Source: CAYTWW01 sp043801855
GTDB lineage: Archaea > Nanobdellota > Nanobdellia > Woesearchaeales > GW2011-AR15
Direction: 5' to 3'
Assembly (NCBI GenBank): GCA_043801855.1
Contig: JAZDLQ010000017.1
Location: forward strand, 62,001-126,000
DNA: 64,000 nt
Positions 25,901-30,900 of the stretch are shown here, piece after piece (within the stretch, counting starts at the first letter, position 1; every line of letters begins with the position of its first letter). A program made the position numbers and the translations under genes. A model generated the notes under the pieces. That model had not been told where the DNA came from. It did not search any database and was given only the letters and a program-made list of their open reading frames with translations.

Positions 25901-27948
25901 TGCAGCCTGTTGTAAACTTAATAAACCCAGTAAATAATGAAAATATTTTAAACCAGTCATTTTACCTTGCATTTTATGCAGAAGATAATCTTGACACTAA
26001 TTTAATATGCAATATATCAATGGATAATTTTGTTATTAATTCAAGCATTCCTTTGGTTTCAGGAAACATTGCGCAGACTACAGTTGTTGTAACATATGAA
26101 GGCGCTCATCTATGGAATGTTACATGCTGGGATGGCGATTTGAATGTGAACAACATCAATTATTCGAGCACATTTGCATTCAGCGTTTATATTCCGCCAA
26201 ATATTACAGTAGTTAGCCCAAGCGACAGCAACTGGACAAATATTCCAACAGTTGCTTTTACTTATAATGCATCAGACCAGACAGGGATAGAAAACTGCTC
26301 TTTAATCTTAAATGGAGCAATAGTTAATACAAGCAGCCAGATTGTGAATAATGAAATAAGCAGCTTTAGCCGTGATTCACTAAATGGAACTTATGTGTGG
26401 GCACTTGAATGCTATGATAACACCTCATATAATATGTATACTATCTCGCAGAACAGGACACTTTATGTTGATCTTGAAAGGCCAATTGTTAATGTAACAA
26501 CAGTAAATCATACATGGTTTAGAAGCGCGCCTGCTGTTGCATTTAACATAACAGACAACATGGACTCGATTCTTGATTATATAATATATACAAATAATGC
26601 AGCAAATACTGCTGGAACTGTAAACAATAATACGCAATTGTCAGTCCCTTTTGTTGGGTTGACAGACGGGGCATATCTTGTTTTTGTAGAAGGCCGCGAC
26701 AATGCATACAACAGGAGAAATTCAACTGGAATTACAATTTATTATGATACAATAGTTCCTTTAGTTGAATTACAATCTCCGCAAAATAACTTTACAACAT
26801 ACACAAATATTGTACTTTTTAATTATACTGCAAGAGATTATCTGTCTCCTACTTTGTACTGCAATCTTTCAATTGACAACATTGTACTTAATGAAACATC
26901 ATTTGCAAATAACACAAATATTTCAATACAGATTAATGATATGTCAGCAGGATTGCATCACTGGAATGTAACATGCGCTGACCTTGCAGGAAACCGCAAC
27001 ACTTCACACACATACAATTTTTCAATCCCGCTTCCAGAACTTTCGATAAATAGTTCGCATATATTGTTTAACACAAGCGCTCCTGAAGAAGGCAAGAATG
27101 TTACTGTCAATGCAACTGTATTTAATGTTGGAGAATCAGATGCAAATAATGTAAAGATCCAGTTTTTTGACGGCAATTACAATTTAAGCAGGCAAATAGG
27201 CGGAAATTTCACATTAAATATTACAAAGCATGGCAATGTAACTGTTAATGTATCATGGGTTCCAACAAGGATTGGCAGCCACCATATTTATGTTGTAGTT
27301 GATCCACCAATTGCAACTGGCGGGCTTATTCCTGAAGAAGATGAGACAAATAATTATGCTTATGGCTCAATTCTTGTCTCAAGCTACAATGTTTTATTTG
27401 GAAATGTATCTGGAATGCTAAATATTGAGGACTCAACAGATAACATGACAGTATATGACTGGGGATTAACAAATTATTCAGGCAGCAATCTTTATGTTGC
27501 TGATTCAGATAGCTCAATTAACTGGCAAAGCCTTAATGCACTTGGACAAAGCAGCTTTGGCCTTCCTGACCTAAATGACTTTGTGCAGCTTGATGTCGCA
27601 CTCCAGATGGAGAATACAACTGACAGCATAAATAACACATGGACTGCAGATGATGCACCAATAGCGACAAATACTTTTAAAGTTTTTGCAAGGGAAATAA
27701 CTGATGTTCCGACTGTAAGTTCAACTAATAATACAAACTTTATTACAGGAATACTCTGGGACACATCAGACCCAAACCAGGGCGGAAGGTTTAATGGAAG
27801 CCAGGATGTTGTGTTTGTATCAACAGTAAATCAGGCAAATGAGGGCATCCTTGGGATATATGATTTTGAGATGAGGGTTCCGGCAAACCTTAGGCTTCAT
27901 AAAACATTGACGCAATATTCAGTAGTGGTATATTTTGAAATACAGTAA
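1969..27948 (+). CDS. Giant secreted repeat protein, 8659 residues (adhesin-like)
   Basis: It starts with a classic signal peptide (LSLILCVVVFSAIASISYANA, about residues 5-25) and has no later membrane segment that I can see, so it is probably exported. Order of parts by approximate residue: N-rich region 26-470; an MG2/Ig-like domain 475-575; six propeller-like units from 700 to 4064, separated by Ig-like domains (after units 1 and 2) or LamG/concanavalin-like domains (2044-2254, 2738-2954, 3421-3634); a DUF2341-type domain (WWNRSWNYRKEI, about 4321-4654); four Cys-containing modules (from 4168, 4743, 5295 and 5841); many Ig-like repeats of about 90 residues; CARDB-like domains near 7198-7308 and 8358-8475. 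Asn-X-Ser/Thr sequons are very frequent, consistent with N-glycosylation. A role in adhesion or cell-cell contact is inferred from the modules; no enzyme motif is seen. The frame is intact for 26 kb, which argues for selection. Confidence 0.85.
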   Translation: MKKKLSLILCVVVFSAIASISYANAGYVSKYIALEKETYAAKERINIIIDAQSLPQLSLRILSAEKEYSYSGPKNTVFFLTQSNGLHTVELYSQNILIDSVSFNVSDTLPIVSQPEIKEDVLQKNFSLIKNDSETINQPVPAQHSKSHYLTLDRKVYYEKTPVSINLSADRFKNESVLVIKYADKEYKFMSELTDTINYIPYTPGNYSIILKDLVNNIIESVDFEVLKNGAEIPQTDIHLNITEQNNPGLSQALPSINSSILNSSVLNNSNVSFGSLLNDTISIFENNISEFQNITNSTDNYHLMPLDNLTNLVAKPRQFIKNSKGVLMDATFNLTQEAVILEAFNGSFENISSIKKYSATFKPRSKKDFELKFNEFAFNDTTEIKFEEIDVSQVIRHKELAGLDVKDAFAIDPTQLDFASAQITTIAKGTSLYKCKEYDFTSQICNGSWIKIMDLIPGQEYSVEISHDDPAFAEVGVASINSLKSIYYPGETAELLIVVLDRYGYLAGNANVSVIITSPANYSYFLSTDIGSITTFERGIYSANFTGTMDEGYYTMLVFASGINVNQTMSSYFIVKNYYEFDIIRNAPVTIDPWKNYFNVSIEIISNNYTGTFNFTEKIPLNFSIIEAPGAILTQDDAFRYLTWRDVYNSTNFTYSANAPLITPDLYSIGPAQIYFDSQIFEEGRPWFIAVDPQFAASAKYEISLASLDNQTFVISYIDATSYAACFQVLATNGTALVGETCPNANVDVDGRIDIAAINRTHFAINIYDGTAADNNDEYYIYNRNGNQELGRTEFDANAGTNVDTTVCSLTDRLVFNWQDPNDGNDDHGEIWSYRGVNLVGETDIDANSAPGATLQNLADCAAISSTRWIAAEYDDQANSATVAVYSNTFAAAIALFNVDANVGETGQVAVTALKNNRYAFLYYDSNTQDISFAIGDITGDVNTYITGPKVIENNPGTSARVGVTEVLVNGVSYVAGTWYEQATGTIRAAVFDQYGNLTVPIFTVENNPSATNLLLGITGGDSLSGTSLCNRNFIVAYTDSANTAQYKRYNYHGEPWDGICVTDSQVPSISLNVPYNNSVYTYSNITFNITAIDNRDISLWCNISVDGVLRVTNYSAANNSFNLTTINVADGYHSWNASCADDDNNRNFTQLSYFSVDVLDNKQVDDSEGVDVAGIALDNTTIVTAWIDTKDSKASFAIWNTNGTLIKEQTVVDSLVDTISRIAITPINTTHFIISIVDGPEDDLDFYIYDRNATLVLGKTEADNDIGAFTDVKICQLGTQFVLVDANDNDNDADFRVYNNIGTIAVTELNVDGGMEPDVSLNNLVDCAALSSTRWVYSWFDDGSDVVSYSVRDNAGTSIIGQTNIDAASGGTAQVASVGLRNNRFAYAFYDAAATTVYLTIRELSGAVVNTILANTVLDATAGASSRVAVTEVEFGGVSHVAVAWQDTTTGDIKAAVYDSDGAVVAPPFTITANEDDAYSLISLVGTNSLLNFGLCDGKFAIIYTNSSNNLMFDTFFDVGVPWDGKCTPDETPPAISLIEPIAYANYTNSSILFNWSAADNIDPTVLCNLYVDGIRKAENISTGTDDFANYTLGIPDGNHTWNVSCFDSRLNLNTSVTRYFTVDVPQGYIDSNEAVDVDMAAIDNTTLIVAWIDNQAGRPASFEVWSTNGTLLVDQTIVDATGDRDSRVAVSAINRTHFAFVVADGPDDDIDIYVYHKNGSRSIGPTQLSADTAIFTDTFACSLGNRFVAGYANDFDNDADFQIYTNAGAQVLIETNVDGGMNPDERSQNLIDCTVLSSTRWIYSWFDDGSNFVSIAARDEAGTNVVAQTNIDAAVGEQAQVASANLLNNKFGFLYYDSTNNNINYTVRELSGAAFTTILPSTLLDDNAGAVAVLSAAEISDGIESYNAFVWQDNDAGNIKAAVIDSNGTIITAPFVINSAPDASYQLIDAVGYDSVINNGLCPGTFAVAYTNSSAEFTFDLFYFNGERWDGVCRYTPPSIAFSYPTPGDGVQTSNDSVQLKVSINESNMKSLTFTWDGTGYTHFDDSLVLMYNLDNVSAIGETGTRVVDLSVHGNNGTVTNAVANASCQFNGCYYFDGNNDYIQTADAPELGQRVNFTVSMWVYDTDPRVDRQLEKGDSYFFLDDINAGGCANPGRWQFLVKQSNVNFCVEDTVAHEQSRWYHILGMKNDTHISIYVDGVYKASTTLSGLIDDDDLALMIGADDSASNDFIGLIDEVRIYNNTFNSSEIRQLYYSSLNKYASDKWYLTVNEGDLAFDGNTYKAQVYDNYGSTRSTGQRTLNYYLYSLIDTDPLVDIDTIAIDSTKTVLAWIDGGSFEADFEIWDTNGTILVFSSTIDATGNAESRIALAAINTTTYVIGISDGPDTDDDIDFYIYDISGYLLSGPTEVDDNIGDAGSDESDVALCQLGDRFAIPYVDDTDVTDNSASFWMYYNNGSSIPVSYGHLDDVIAPGRTRQNLIDCAALSSSRWASVWFDDNDNDATMRLVDSDGNFLTIETDLDTDIGEIGQVASAGLPDGRFAVAYYDSTALTIAISVQDTSTDAFVPVLAPTVIDASAGADSRVSVAEVESSLGGSNFVVAWRDTNAGDIKAAVYDDDGLQVTAPFTITTLPHATSLILDVVGTNSLLGFGLCSDNFGISYANSTGSSVFEIFNIDGSHWNGICEKSPPLIEYTGQTPADLSFSTVTSFEMNVSINESNLRDVTLSMDRVDYSIYDSTLALMFNFDNISSIGDNATRALDVSRYGKNGTINGPLSWTSSGKYGGAYSFSDNADYISVPNDATLDLQSAFTLSAWIRPDNSGNSDYQSIITKETASDNRNYWLTLWTDGTLHLRFSSSSFASDCDAAGATDLRDGTWHHVAGIYNGTHCQLFLDGATHATDTVAASPQGIGSSLYIGYAQGTAGRGFDGLIDEVRIFNTAYNYSDVRQLYSSSLNKYDTDKWLFYSKEENLSTEQHHYSLTSIDLFGNTNSTAERGYSVYQQGILDDYGMIDLSLASLDNTTVVLAWIDAQNYDASFQVRSTNGTIIAGENDIDINGNATSRISVTQLNRTTFAIGIVDDPEDDVDYFIFNRDGTRVLSRTQADNDVGANTDISLCTFGARFAIANANDQDNDADYRIYSREGALQVSELNVDGGMEPDVQLHNLVSCAGLSATRYAYSWFDDGSNVVSVSIINETGGAVIAQTNIDGASGEAAQVAIAGMRNNMFGYIFYDAAAITVYGTIRQVNGVALTSILANTVLDATLGAWSRVSSAEIESYGKSYIAFGWQDTTSGDIKVTVYNASGSVITSPFVVAQNISASNVLFEIAGTNSLLGFGLCDETFAIAYTNSSGTAVIDTYDIYGNKWNGICDRNAPIASFVNPTPADRAPITQDFFTINVSINESSLSKINYAFDLSSYLIYDSNTKLLLNFDNLTSIGENSSIVADISSYGNIGNVTGALLNTSLCKTGFGKCYSFDGNLDSIEFQDSDSLSLSVNFTVSMWLYDTSVQNDNMLEKGDSYFIKDDWTADGCTTAGRFQFLVRQSNTNYCVEDLAAHNQNQWYNVVGVKNDSHISIYVNGVYRSSSALAGNIDDDNLPLVIGADDSASADFIGLVDKVAIFGKALSSAEVALLYNINIYKTDATGYALEINQTALTLGMHNYTASAMDTSLNTRQLETRLISYYSLSYLDNNPFLDIELAALDNTTVVIAYIDSYTNESSFYIMDTNGTVLVGEVDIDVDGNFESRISVAPISRNSFVIAIIDGPEDDVDFFIYNRTGGIVRDRTQVSANIASAVGDSHSDIGLCQLGDRFIITYAKDIGAGSDQDAEFQVWTNAGVLVTGETAVDDVMNAEHYNYNYVDCAATSASRWIYTWFDDGDNDISVSLRNQVGTAVLGAGDLDTDVGETAAVAATGLRNNRFATVFFDSTDNDISFEIRDVTGDSSYAMVIDNYDIDADPGTESRVAAAEIEYNGQSYFVAAWQKTGNDSIYAGVYNSTGSSMATPFIVEGNSSQNYLLLDAVGTYSVLGYGLCNTTFAIAYTNSSGLTKLKTYMYDGTPWNGICDFQGPNITLDRPVNSTTILTRSYVINASVRDQSKIANVTFLYRENLTADWNVACVDSDILNNVYAECNWNLNGLPETYEYQVRAYATDIAGNIGVNDTHGNISVILGLPVIQRIQCLENAVWQDCSLLAYQDVIKGVRVNCTSEEGTIINATFNLTNVPDSSTYFFNISTDFENGYWVHYKNMTINDSGLFYMYAKCIDNSSAYKQGYSTWLVPWGNLTSTLISPNANTDVVQNLTFLFTSSVACSGGECGNINSTLDPDVNWWNRSWNYRKEISIINNASSNATNIPVYIRVSAESAMRYDYNDIRFFGAGCLEQGQLLNYDLEYNSSGFAVFWVRVPAILPGNNTICMYYGNPNATLQANPQVVWNISEYGIVYHMNLTGDDSTLNNRDRISNYGAPSADDGTIGYGIGFDGNDGWNQINLAYWEIAWNNRTHEVFFTTSSDVNSRQTVFAEGDTANGAMMYILNGNLYSRWWSETNGLGGDVFSYPITEGTQYHAVMTYTNPGNHSFYLNGRLVMSNTSTATIAAHGGNGGIGYTGSSSKDYHDLLGSQGNYFRGTIHEFRVINWNHNVTWFNTSYLTTFDSSRYVFYGAEQIQTKGTIPMAYGSVPFHSITQNPLSLDYLACLTDMRPGSSCTTDWTVNATGDIDTTWEFYVIDEPDTYSGQYAPVYSSRINITIVDVIKPKISGLQCLENNSIWTSCSNIQYMDNVTAVRATCRYALSNPVMNMTFRMTNIEDNTTFFDSYTTDNTSGYWTLYLPGYYILDSGAFNIYTSCSADSYGATGYYNETWIVPFGRLYGTWYNPTGNINVTQNSFSPFSVNVACLGGECGNVSAALDPQSEYPIVYMNFENPTDFVTSGGTCGTGALWSCATSAPWDYYDNCVAPSNTYGICASPDASRVAGGNGLECRGCDSFAGSGAGLFINLNGTLCGGYACQSLNISYYQVVSNMDIATEGSAVFVSDLDGTWRTVSTCLDNDAYCDCESIFGCSLATMGRYAQKINVDICQVSGINCSEPLNIYFTSANAVDHGTGDYFGWDNVNITGYIAKNIIPYGYGTPFYTTDENPRLPQSIECLQNMTAGMSCIISWLVNATGKLGSIHEFFGSFNSTTYPFNITVNLTRKINVQISQNYAPTVTLIAVTPASPLNSSNLYCNVTVNDANYFDTLSVNVTWYRNDSSFNSSLINVTRLNQTFIFLNASETDVGETWHCGAVPYDFSDYGNEINSSKVTILLSAPPTVTDIQCRENGVWQSCSNIGFNEILTGVRAHCQDSDGFVINTTFNFTNIQDARHFFSIYQDDNSSGYFEVNNVYINITDSGYFDLNVSCRDDQGVIGTNYSSWLVSWGNLTVKWLSPTSSINMTRYTFGEFSARVNCTIGECGNITATLDPLRPYEIAYLDFETPTDFRTFNGACPLDGTYVCANSDPWDDFSACNASAGTYAVCSSTDADSGGVGTRGLEARGVDRNDASGIGGFHIYVEPLSCNGYECQKINVSYYQAVFDMDNDNEGSAVFVSDSDSILRNISTCMNGDSCEHPSALSSIGTVAQLINRDVCEISGINCSERLDIFFTSYNNLGHSTTDYFSWDKINVTGYGQKGAIPYESGTPFYTTDFNPRYPDQISCLLNMSAGQICDVSWDVNATGELNSTHEVFTYFNSTGYFNYIPYGETAHIYVTIKATEAPFVYGVTLSPSYPLDATDLNCSFTISDSNFFDILSANVTWYLNGTIAVSEIVNVTLNTQKSVILTSDNTNVGDLWHCGVTPSDQEQTGLERNSTQREIYLYPPPSVERIECQINGTWEVCSNILFFENLTGVRANCSSTYPVLNATFNLTNVPDSNTFFNQMTEVEENNYFVYDNDDINITDSGEFMLSAICIDEQNQLANASTYFIIPWGTLSAALVYPTTDTGVQYLDFFDFQASVTCSSGECGNVNATLDPYVANDFYNFSRGFNTSIFGWVIDSDNNPPESLPNYRTGISYAASGLMNRSDDTRYALPDPGAGDFISLEVIIDTNQAAEDISKLELRFEGQPDLAANILIYAWNIIENTWDLIATQPFSADVDSVMRAAITTDFSSYINTTKSTRWLVLNELADTLMRIDYLGLNVTYTAYKGIVPTIPGALPFYTTAMNPMDYTGNSCLANMTLGNSCTVTWPVNATGPVGSVHEFFAYFNATDYTAYRNISKETSRIDITIVDASGVPPVVTLNSPSHLSSLNYSDVAFNCSATDNIGLNNLSLSGNFFGAFSEYESVIISGTSATVVFNLTLDDGTYIWNCMAKDSQGNTDWGDSNWTVTVDTVAPGITTNYPPEDSNITDDDVAFNFTVYDAQDSLLLCNLTVDGTVQGLNIPATNSSNTVYTIYNMALGQHSWSLYCLDNAGNSNTTEEYYFEILDTPPVVTLITANNSYYNTAEIYLEYIAFDKINVLKAELLINMAISQSVANPPNGIISRFNLTGLTEGIYNWTVNASDISDLWNYSSERIFTIDFTNPYIIINSPDTPHYSNLSSVSVNFSAYDNLGISLACNITVNGDIRPNGINIQNGSFATPTLTNLTDGDNYWNVTCFDLAGNFNTSETRNIIVTEPPSVVLNTPADNHSQNSGEISLYYTPTDNTGFEKCDLFVNGVFNLTNSTGIINGAQNYFALVDLSEDTYNWSINCTDTSGLSNHTEDRNFIIDFTPPTITLYNPLPEDIWYGRYTNFSFITSDNVDAAVTCNITVDGIVKDPNFIAYPIVFTNRSVNVSNEGLHFWNVTCADDAGNSYTSETWNYTSQNPPEVELIFPTTNYLYNIRNLLLSYIPSDESLSNATLILNGIGNKTNTTLQSDETNYFDLDNVNDGIYIWTVLVRDTSGLSTSAPSRTFTVDTTPPTVTLNAPYSTQIVAWNEFAFNFTATDSLDSTLVCNISLNGAWIITDIAAQNATDILTYYNLTDGIYNWSAKCADDSNNTNIEEYIIFTVEAPPNVTLVSPLDNNRTNLNSVTFEYIPYDVFGIDSCTLIIDGNTNSTEPVIINNSLNTFAVPYIHEGLHNWTVSCVDASPDYNLYSPPVFEFRIDQSGPAIILNRPGVDETYNLNNITFNYTGVDTDAVMLYCNITVSDPFGDRFNITNGMSGTDQTIMIENLSDGDHYWNVTCADDMGNVNTSQTQRFIINQPDMYFDNSRISFNNTNPNLGENITIIANVSNIGGQPATNVLVNFYDGNPYTGGTFIGNATGDIGIDSSTLFRTTWVINEGYHNVFVLVDPFLIISELNDSNNNGTIAISVLMSNITYPQNGSFSNALQPTFNFTLQDFTGGTIDYQVRVDGIATALTGTVNDNSSNSVNVPMAAGLHYVQIRATDSLGRIKDSARVYITVDRIAPILSYIYPTPNDNNVTEATSVTINVSHTETNPDTFLLYFNGALNSTKQYSGSFTNYTFENLSEGVYQYYAWANDSARNSQVLATRTFRVDLLPPGIVLQSPDQAFTWTESNVVEFYYLVNDASRYLNCSLIIGGTINQTAVNVNSNTTASFTYYLPNGNYQWNINCTDQLGRTNVSQTRDLTVSVTNFEWSTIFYETYTSDWTDTAFINLANTRDSTENNAQMSIGSQSMYTMANATSQYIGQNGVLIPKGSTINFSGVFESSGRDGFVTWKVYRTNSTGNYLLGQSGNDADLNTGNNRINPIDTKLTLSGSSITASDIILSPLDKLRLIVNVFNDDASLLQTFIHYWDDRSESFVNFSQFITIGEILVSISKPTADIIINPDQSFNLSCMVNCTYGTCVNTMVYAQHNQTETWQNIGAAGNIVLNGSTPNPISAGNVSGLKEINFTIKGVVASDNFVRCYAVSLQSDSVSEESRKIIVNDTTAPVISLVSPINRTWVNYTNVTLTYYIEENFAVSNCSIYIGDNYNMTINSSDLINHGNNNVSIDFEQGYHNWTVQCFDYANNLGTSASYLLTVDTMQPVVNLINPVNNENILNQSFYLAFYAEDNLDTNLICNISMDNFVINSSIPLVSGNIAQTTVVVTYEGAHLWNVTCWDGDLNVNNINYSSTFAFSVYIPPNITVVSPSDSNWTNIPTVAFTYNASDQTGIENCSLILNGAIVNTSSQIVNNEISSFSRDSLNGTYVWALECYDNTSYNMYTISQNRTLYVDLERPIVNVTTVNHTWFRSAPAVAFNITDNMDSILDYIIYTNNAANTAGTVNNNTQLSVPFVGLTDGAYLVFVEGRDNAYNRRNSTGITIYYDTIVPLVELQSPQNNFTTYTNIVLFNYTARDYLSPTLYCNLSIDNIVLNETSFANNTNISIQINDMSAGLHHWNVTCADLAGNRNTSHTYNFSIPLPELSINSSHILFNTSAPEEGKNVTVNATVFNVGESDANNVKIQFFDGNYNLSRQIGGNFTLNITKHGNVTVNVSWVPTRIGSHHIYVVVDPPIATGGLIPEEDETNNYAYGSILVSSYNVLFGNVSGMLNIEDSTDNMTVYDWGLTNYSGSNLYVADSDSSINWQSLNALGQSSFGLPDLNDFVQLDVALQMENTTDSINNTWTADDAPIATNTFKVFAREITDVPTVSSTNNTNFITGILWDTSDPNQGGRFNGSQDVVFVSTVNQANEGILGIYDFEMRVPANLRLHKTLTQYSVVVYFEIQ
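4066..14160 (+). repeat. Six seven-repeat (beta-propeller-like) units inside the giant protein
   Basis: Units begin near 4066, 5455, 6856, 8890, 10978 and 13018. Each is about 360 residues and ends with a W-(D/N)-G-x-C motif (near 5140, 6540, 7944, 10012, 12059 and 14133). Inside a unit I count seven segments of about 50 residues, each with a strand such as IVTAWID, an Asp-rich turn, then a strand ending in an N-G or D-G turn (for example FAIWNTNG). Seven such segments fit a seven-bladed propeller. Asp-rich loops (GPEDDVDF, NDNDNDADF) could bind calcium. The fold is inferred. Confidence 0.7.
14470..20700 (+). repeat. Four Cys-containing modules of the giant protein
   Basis: Four related modules start near 14470, 16195, 17850 and 19490. 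Each opens with a pattern like IQCLENGVWQSCSNI, contains TGVRAxC and an ATFNxTN strand, then an ITDSG turn and WLVxWG, and reaches a GECGNxxATLDP motif. Each is followed by a PFYTTDxNP segment and a CLxNMxxGxxC motif. Modules 2 and 3 contain an extra MAM/concanavalin-like insertion (16690-17300 and 18310-18910). The regular Cys pairs suggest disulfides outside the cell. Confidence 0.65.
20710..27390 (+). repeat. Ig-like and CARDB repeat tail of the giant protein
   Basis: From about 20710 the protein is a tandem series of Ig-like repeats of about 85-95 residues with the pattern PPxVxLxxPxxxxxxN near the front and YxWNVTCxDxxGNxxxS near the end. CARDB-like domains (NVSNIGGQPATNVLVNFYDG near 23630-23700, and a second near 27050-27390) punctuate the series. 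This is a typical stalk architecture for archaeal and bacterial surface proteins. Confidence 0.7.
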
Positions 27949-27949
27949 A

Positions 27950-30900
27950 ATGATAATATTTAAAAGAGGTGGAAATTGTAGGTTTTTATTAATTGCATTA
28001 GCTTGCCTAATTTTTTTCTCATCAATTTTATCTTATAATATTTTTGCAACAGCAGGAAGCACATGCGCAACCCAGAATTACATCTGCGCCTGCGATCCAA
28101 ATTGCCAAGGCACCTATGAATACCTAAACGGCTACAATACTATAGATTCATGCTCAGATGGAAGTGACCAGTCGTCATGGGAATATGTTGAAAAGATGAT
28201 AATTACAAACCTTAATTCAACAGATTTTACCGGAGGAAACAGGGTGCAAGTTTATGCGCAATATTTCTGCTATCTAGGAGACCGTGTTTCAATCGCTTAC
28301 ACTAATTATTCAAATGGCGCAAGCACTATCTGGAGAAATATTTTTTCAGGAACATGCCCAAAATATAATTTTTGGGATAAATACCTTAATTATACCCTTG
28401 ATGTGAATGGAGGATTGCATGCATTTAGGTTTATTATCGCATATCCTGGTGCTGCACAGATGACATGCGGAGGCGGCTATTCAAGTTCAGACACTGATGA
28501 TATTGCGTTTTATGTACTCGCAAAGCCTGACCTTGAGTATCCATCGATAACAGCGATGTCTCCTCGCCAAGAAAATATTGAATATGTTTCTAATTTAAGG
28601 GTTCCAATTATTGTCAATGCAACTGATGCAACTGGTGTAGCAAGGATATGGGTGCAGATCAAGTGGCCTGGTACACTAACTTACTTGAACCTTACTTATT
28701 TTTCAGGCAACCAATATAATAATACTTTTAGCGGCATGTCAAATATCACAAGATATAATATTACAATATACGCTAATGATACGCTTGGAAACTATGGGAC
28801 AAATACCACTTACTTTTTTTTGACAAACAATAATGGAGTAAATATAACAAGCCCTGTATTTAGCAGGACGTATCCTTATAGGAATATCAGTTTAAACTTT
28901 AATGTAATTGATAATAATACGCCATACCAGGAAGTGTATTACATATTGAACAATGGCGATAAAGTTTATTTCCCTGAGAACTATAACACAAATAATTCAA
29001 TTGGCGGCGCTTTTTATTATTCAACAAATTATTCTAACCTATCGCAGTCATTTGTCTCTTTGATTAATTATAGCACAAATTTAATCAATCTTAAAATCAA
29101 GAAAAATTCAACTTCACTAACATTTGCAAAAGCACAGATAAGGGCAGATAATAATGGGGTGCCTTCTGCAAATTCTCTTGCTGAAGGAGTCTTTAATTCG
29201 TCTAACATGACAACATCAAGTTATGATTGGTTTAATATAACTCTTAATTCAACTATATCTATTAGTTCAGGCGTGCGCTATTGGATTGTTGTAAATGAGA
29301 CAAGAACAGATAATTTTTTTGAGCTTGAAGCAAACAGCGATATATATAATTCAGGGAATGCATCAATTGGAACAAATACAATAAGCGATGATATATTATT
29401 CAAAGTATTTAGCCCGTATAGTTACTTTTACGCGCCATTTGAGGCGCAGGAAGGCTCAAATACAATTGATGCGTGCGCTCTTGATTCACTTGGATTTTTA
29501 GAATGCTCTTATTCTAATTTTAAGGCAGATACAACTCCTCCTTATTCAACATCAATGACTCCAGCATCTAACCCATTTGAGATTGGAAACCCTTATCAAT
29601 TCGTATACATAACGCTGCAGGATGCGACATCAACAATTGGAACAGTTCTTGCTGAAGCTAATTATACCAACTACACAACAGATGCTCTTGGAGGCGGGTC
29701 ATATCAATATAGATGGGGAATAAGCCGGCTTGGGACATATTTTTATAGGTTTTATTTTAATGATACTGTAAATAATTATAATAATTCTATCATGAAAAAT
29801 TTTACTGTTGTTGATACGACTGCTCCAGTATTGTCAAATATAATATATAGTCCTGAATTATCTTCTGACCTTGACCCAAACACGACTATTTTTGTAAATA
29901 TTACAGTTGCAGACTACACAATTATCAGCAACGTTACGCTGCAATACAAGCCTTTATCTTCTGCAATATGGGAAGAGGCTACAATGCATAACATAAGTTC
30001 AACGTTCATTGGAAATTTTACTCCTGACAGCGAGGAAGAATGGTACTTTAGGATATTTGCAGAAGACATTTATAATAATTCAGGCATTTCTGTGCAAACA
30101 GAACTATTGATTTCATATGACTTGACTTGGGAATATTTTCCTGAAGCATTCACTGAACTGCTGGCAGCGCAAGGAGATACTGTTGCAATTGATGAGATTA
30201 TTATAAATAATACTGGCGACCTCTTGCTTAATTTTAGCATCGCAAAGATTTCAGGAATACCGCTTATTACAATAAGCAATGCATCACTTCTTATCCAGAA
30301 TAGGACAAGTGCAAGCATCAACTCAACAATTATTGCTCCTGAACAAAATATAGCTCCATATAGTTTCTCTGTTGTCATATCATGTGCCACTGAAAATTGC
30401 AGTGAGGCAAATGCAACACTGGATGGAAGCATTGCAGTTGGCGAGGGCGGGGCTTATGTAAGCTTTCTTGATGTTCTCTATGACCCTTCAGTTATCCAGG
30501 GGCAAAGAAATGTAGGCCTGAATGCAACACTAAAAAACATAGGCAATGAGACTGCTGTTAATGCCTCTTTTTATTTTGACCTTCCAGAAGGCTGGGAAAC
30601 AACAGGAAATGTTACAGTAGATTTTGGAAATATTACTCCTTATTCAACAACTTTTTTGACTAAGCAGCATGGGATTTTAGCGCTAGTTGGCCTTAATGCA
30701 ACAACAGGGCTTGTAAACCTTTCATTATATGTAGATTACCAAACTGTTGCTGGCCTTGCAAGGCAGAGGGAGCTTGTTAAAACAATTGAAGTTTCTGTTC
30801 TTGAAATTGAATCAGATGATCCGCCGGATGATGGTGGCGGTGGAGATGGCGGCTCTCCTCCTTCAGGCGGCGGAGGCGGAGCTGGAGGAGGATCATCAGG

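Noticed and set aside
2586..27764. Dozens of 60-170 codon frames on both strands inside the giant gene
   Set aside because: They are shadows of a repetitive coding sequence of biased composition. They lack ribosome-binding sites and recur at matching places in the repeated units.
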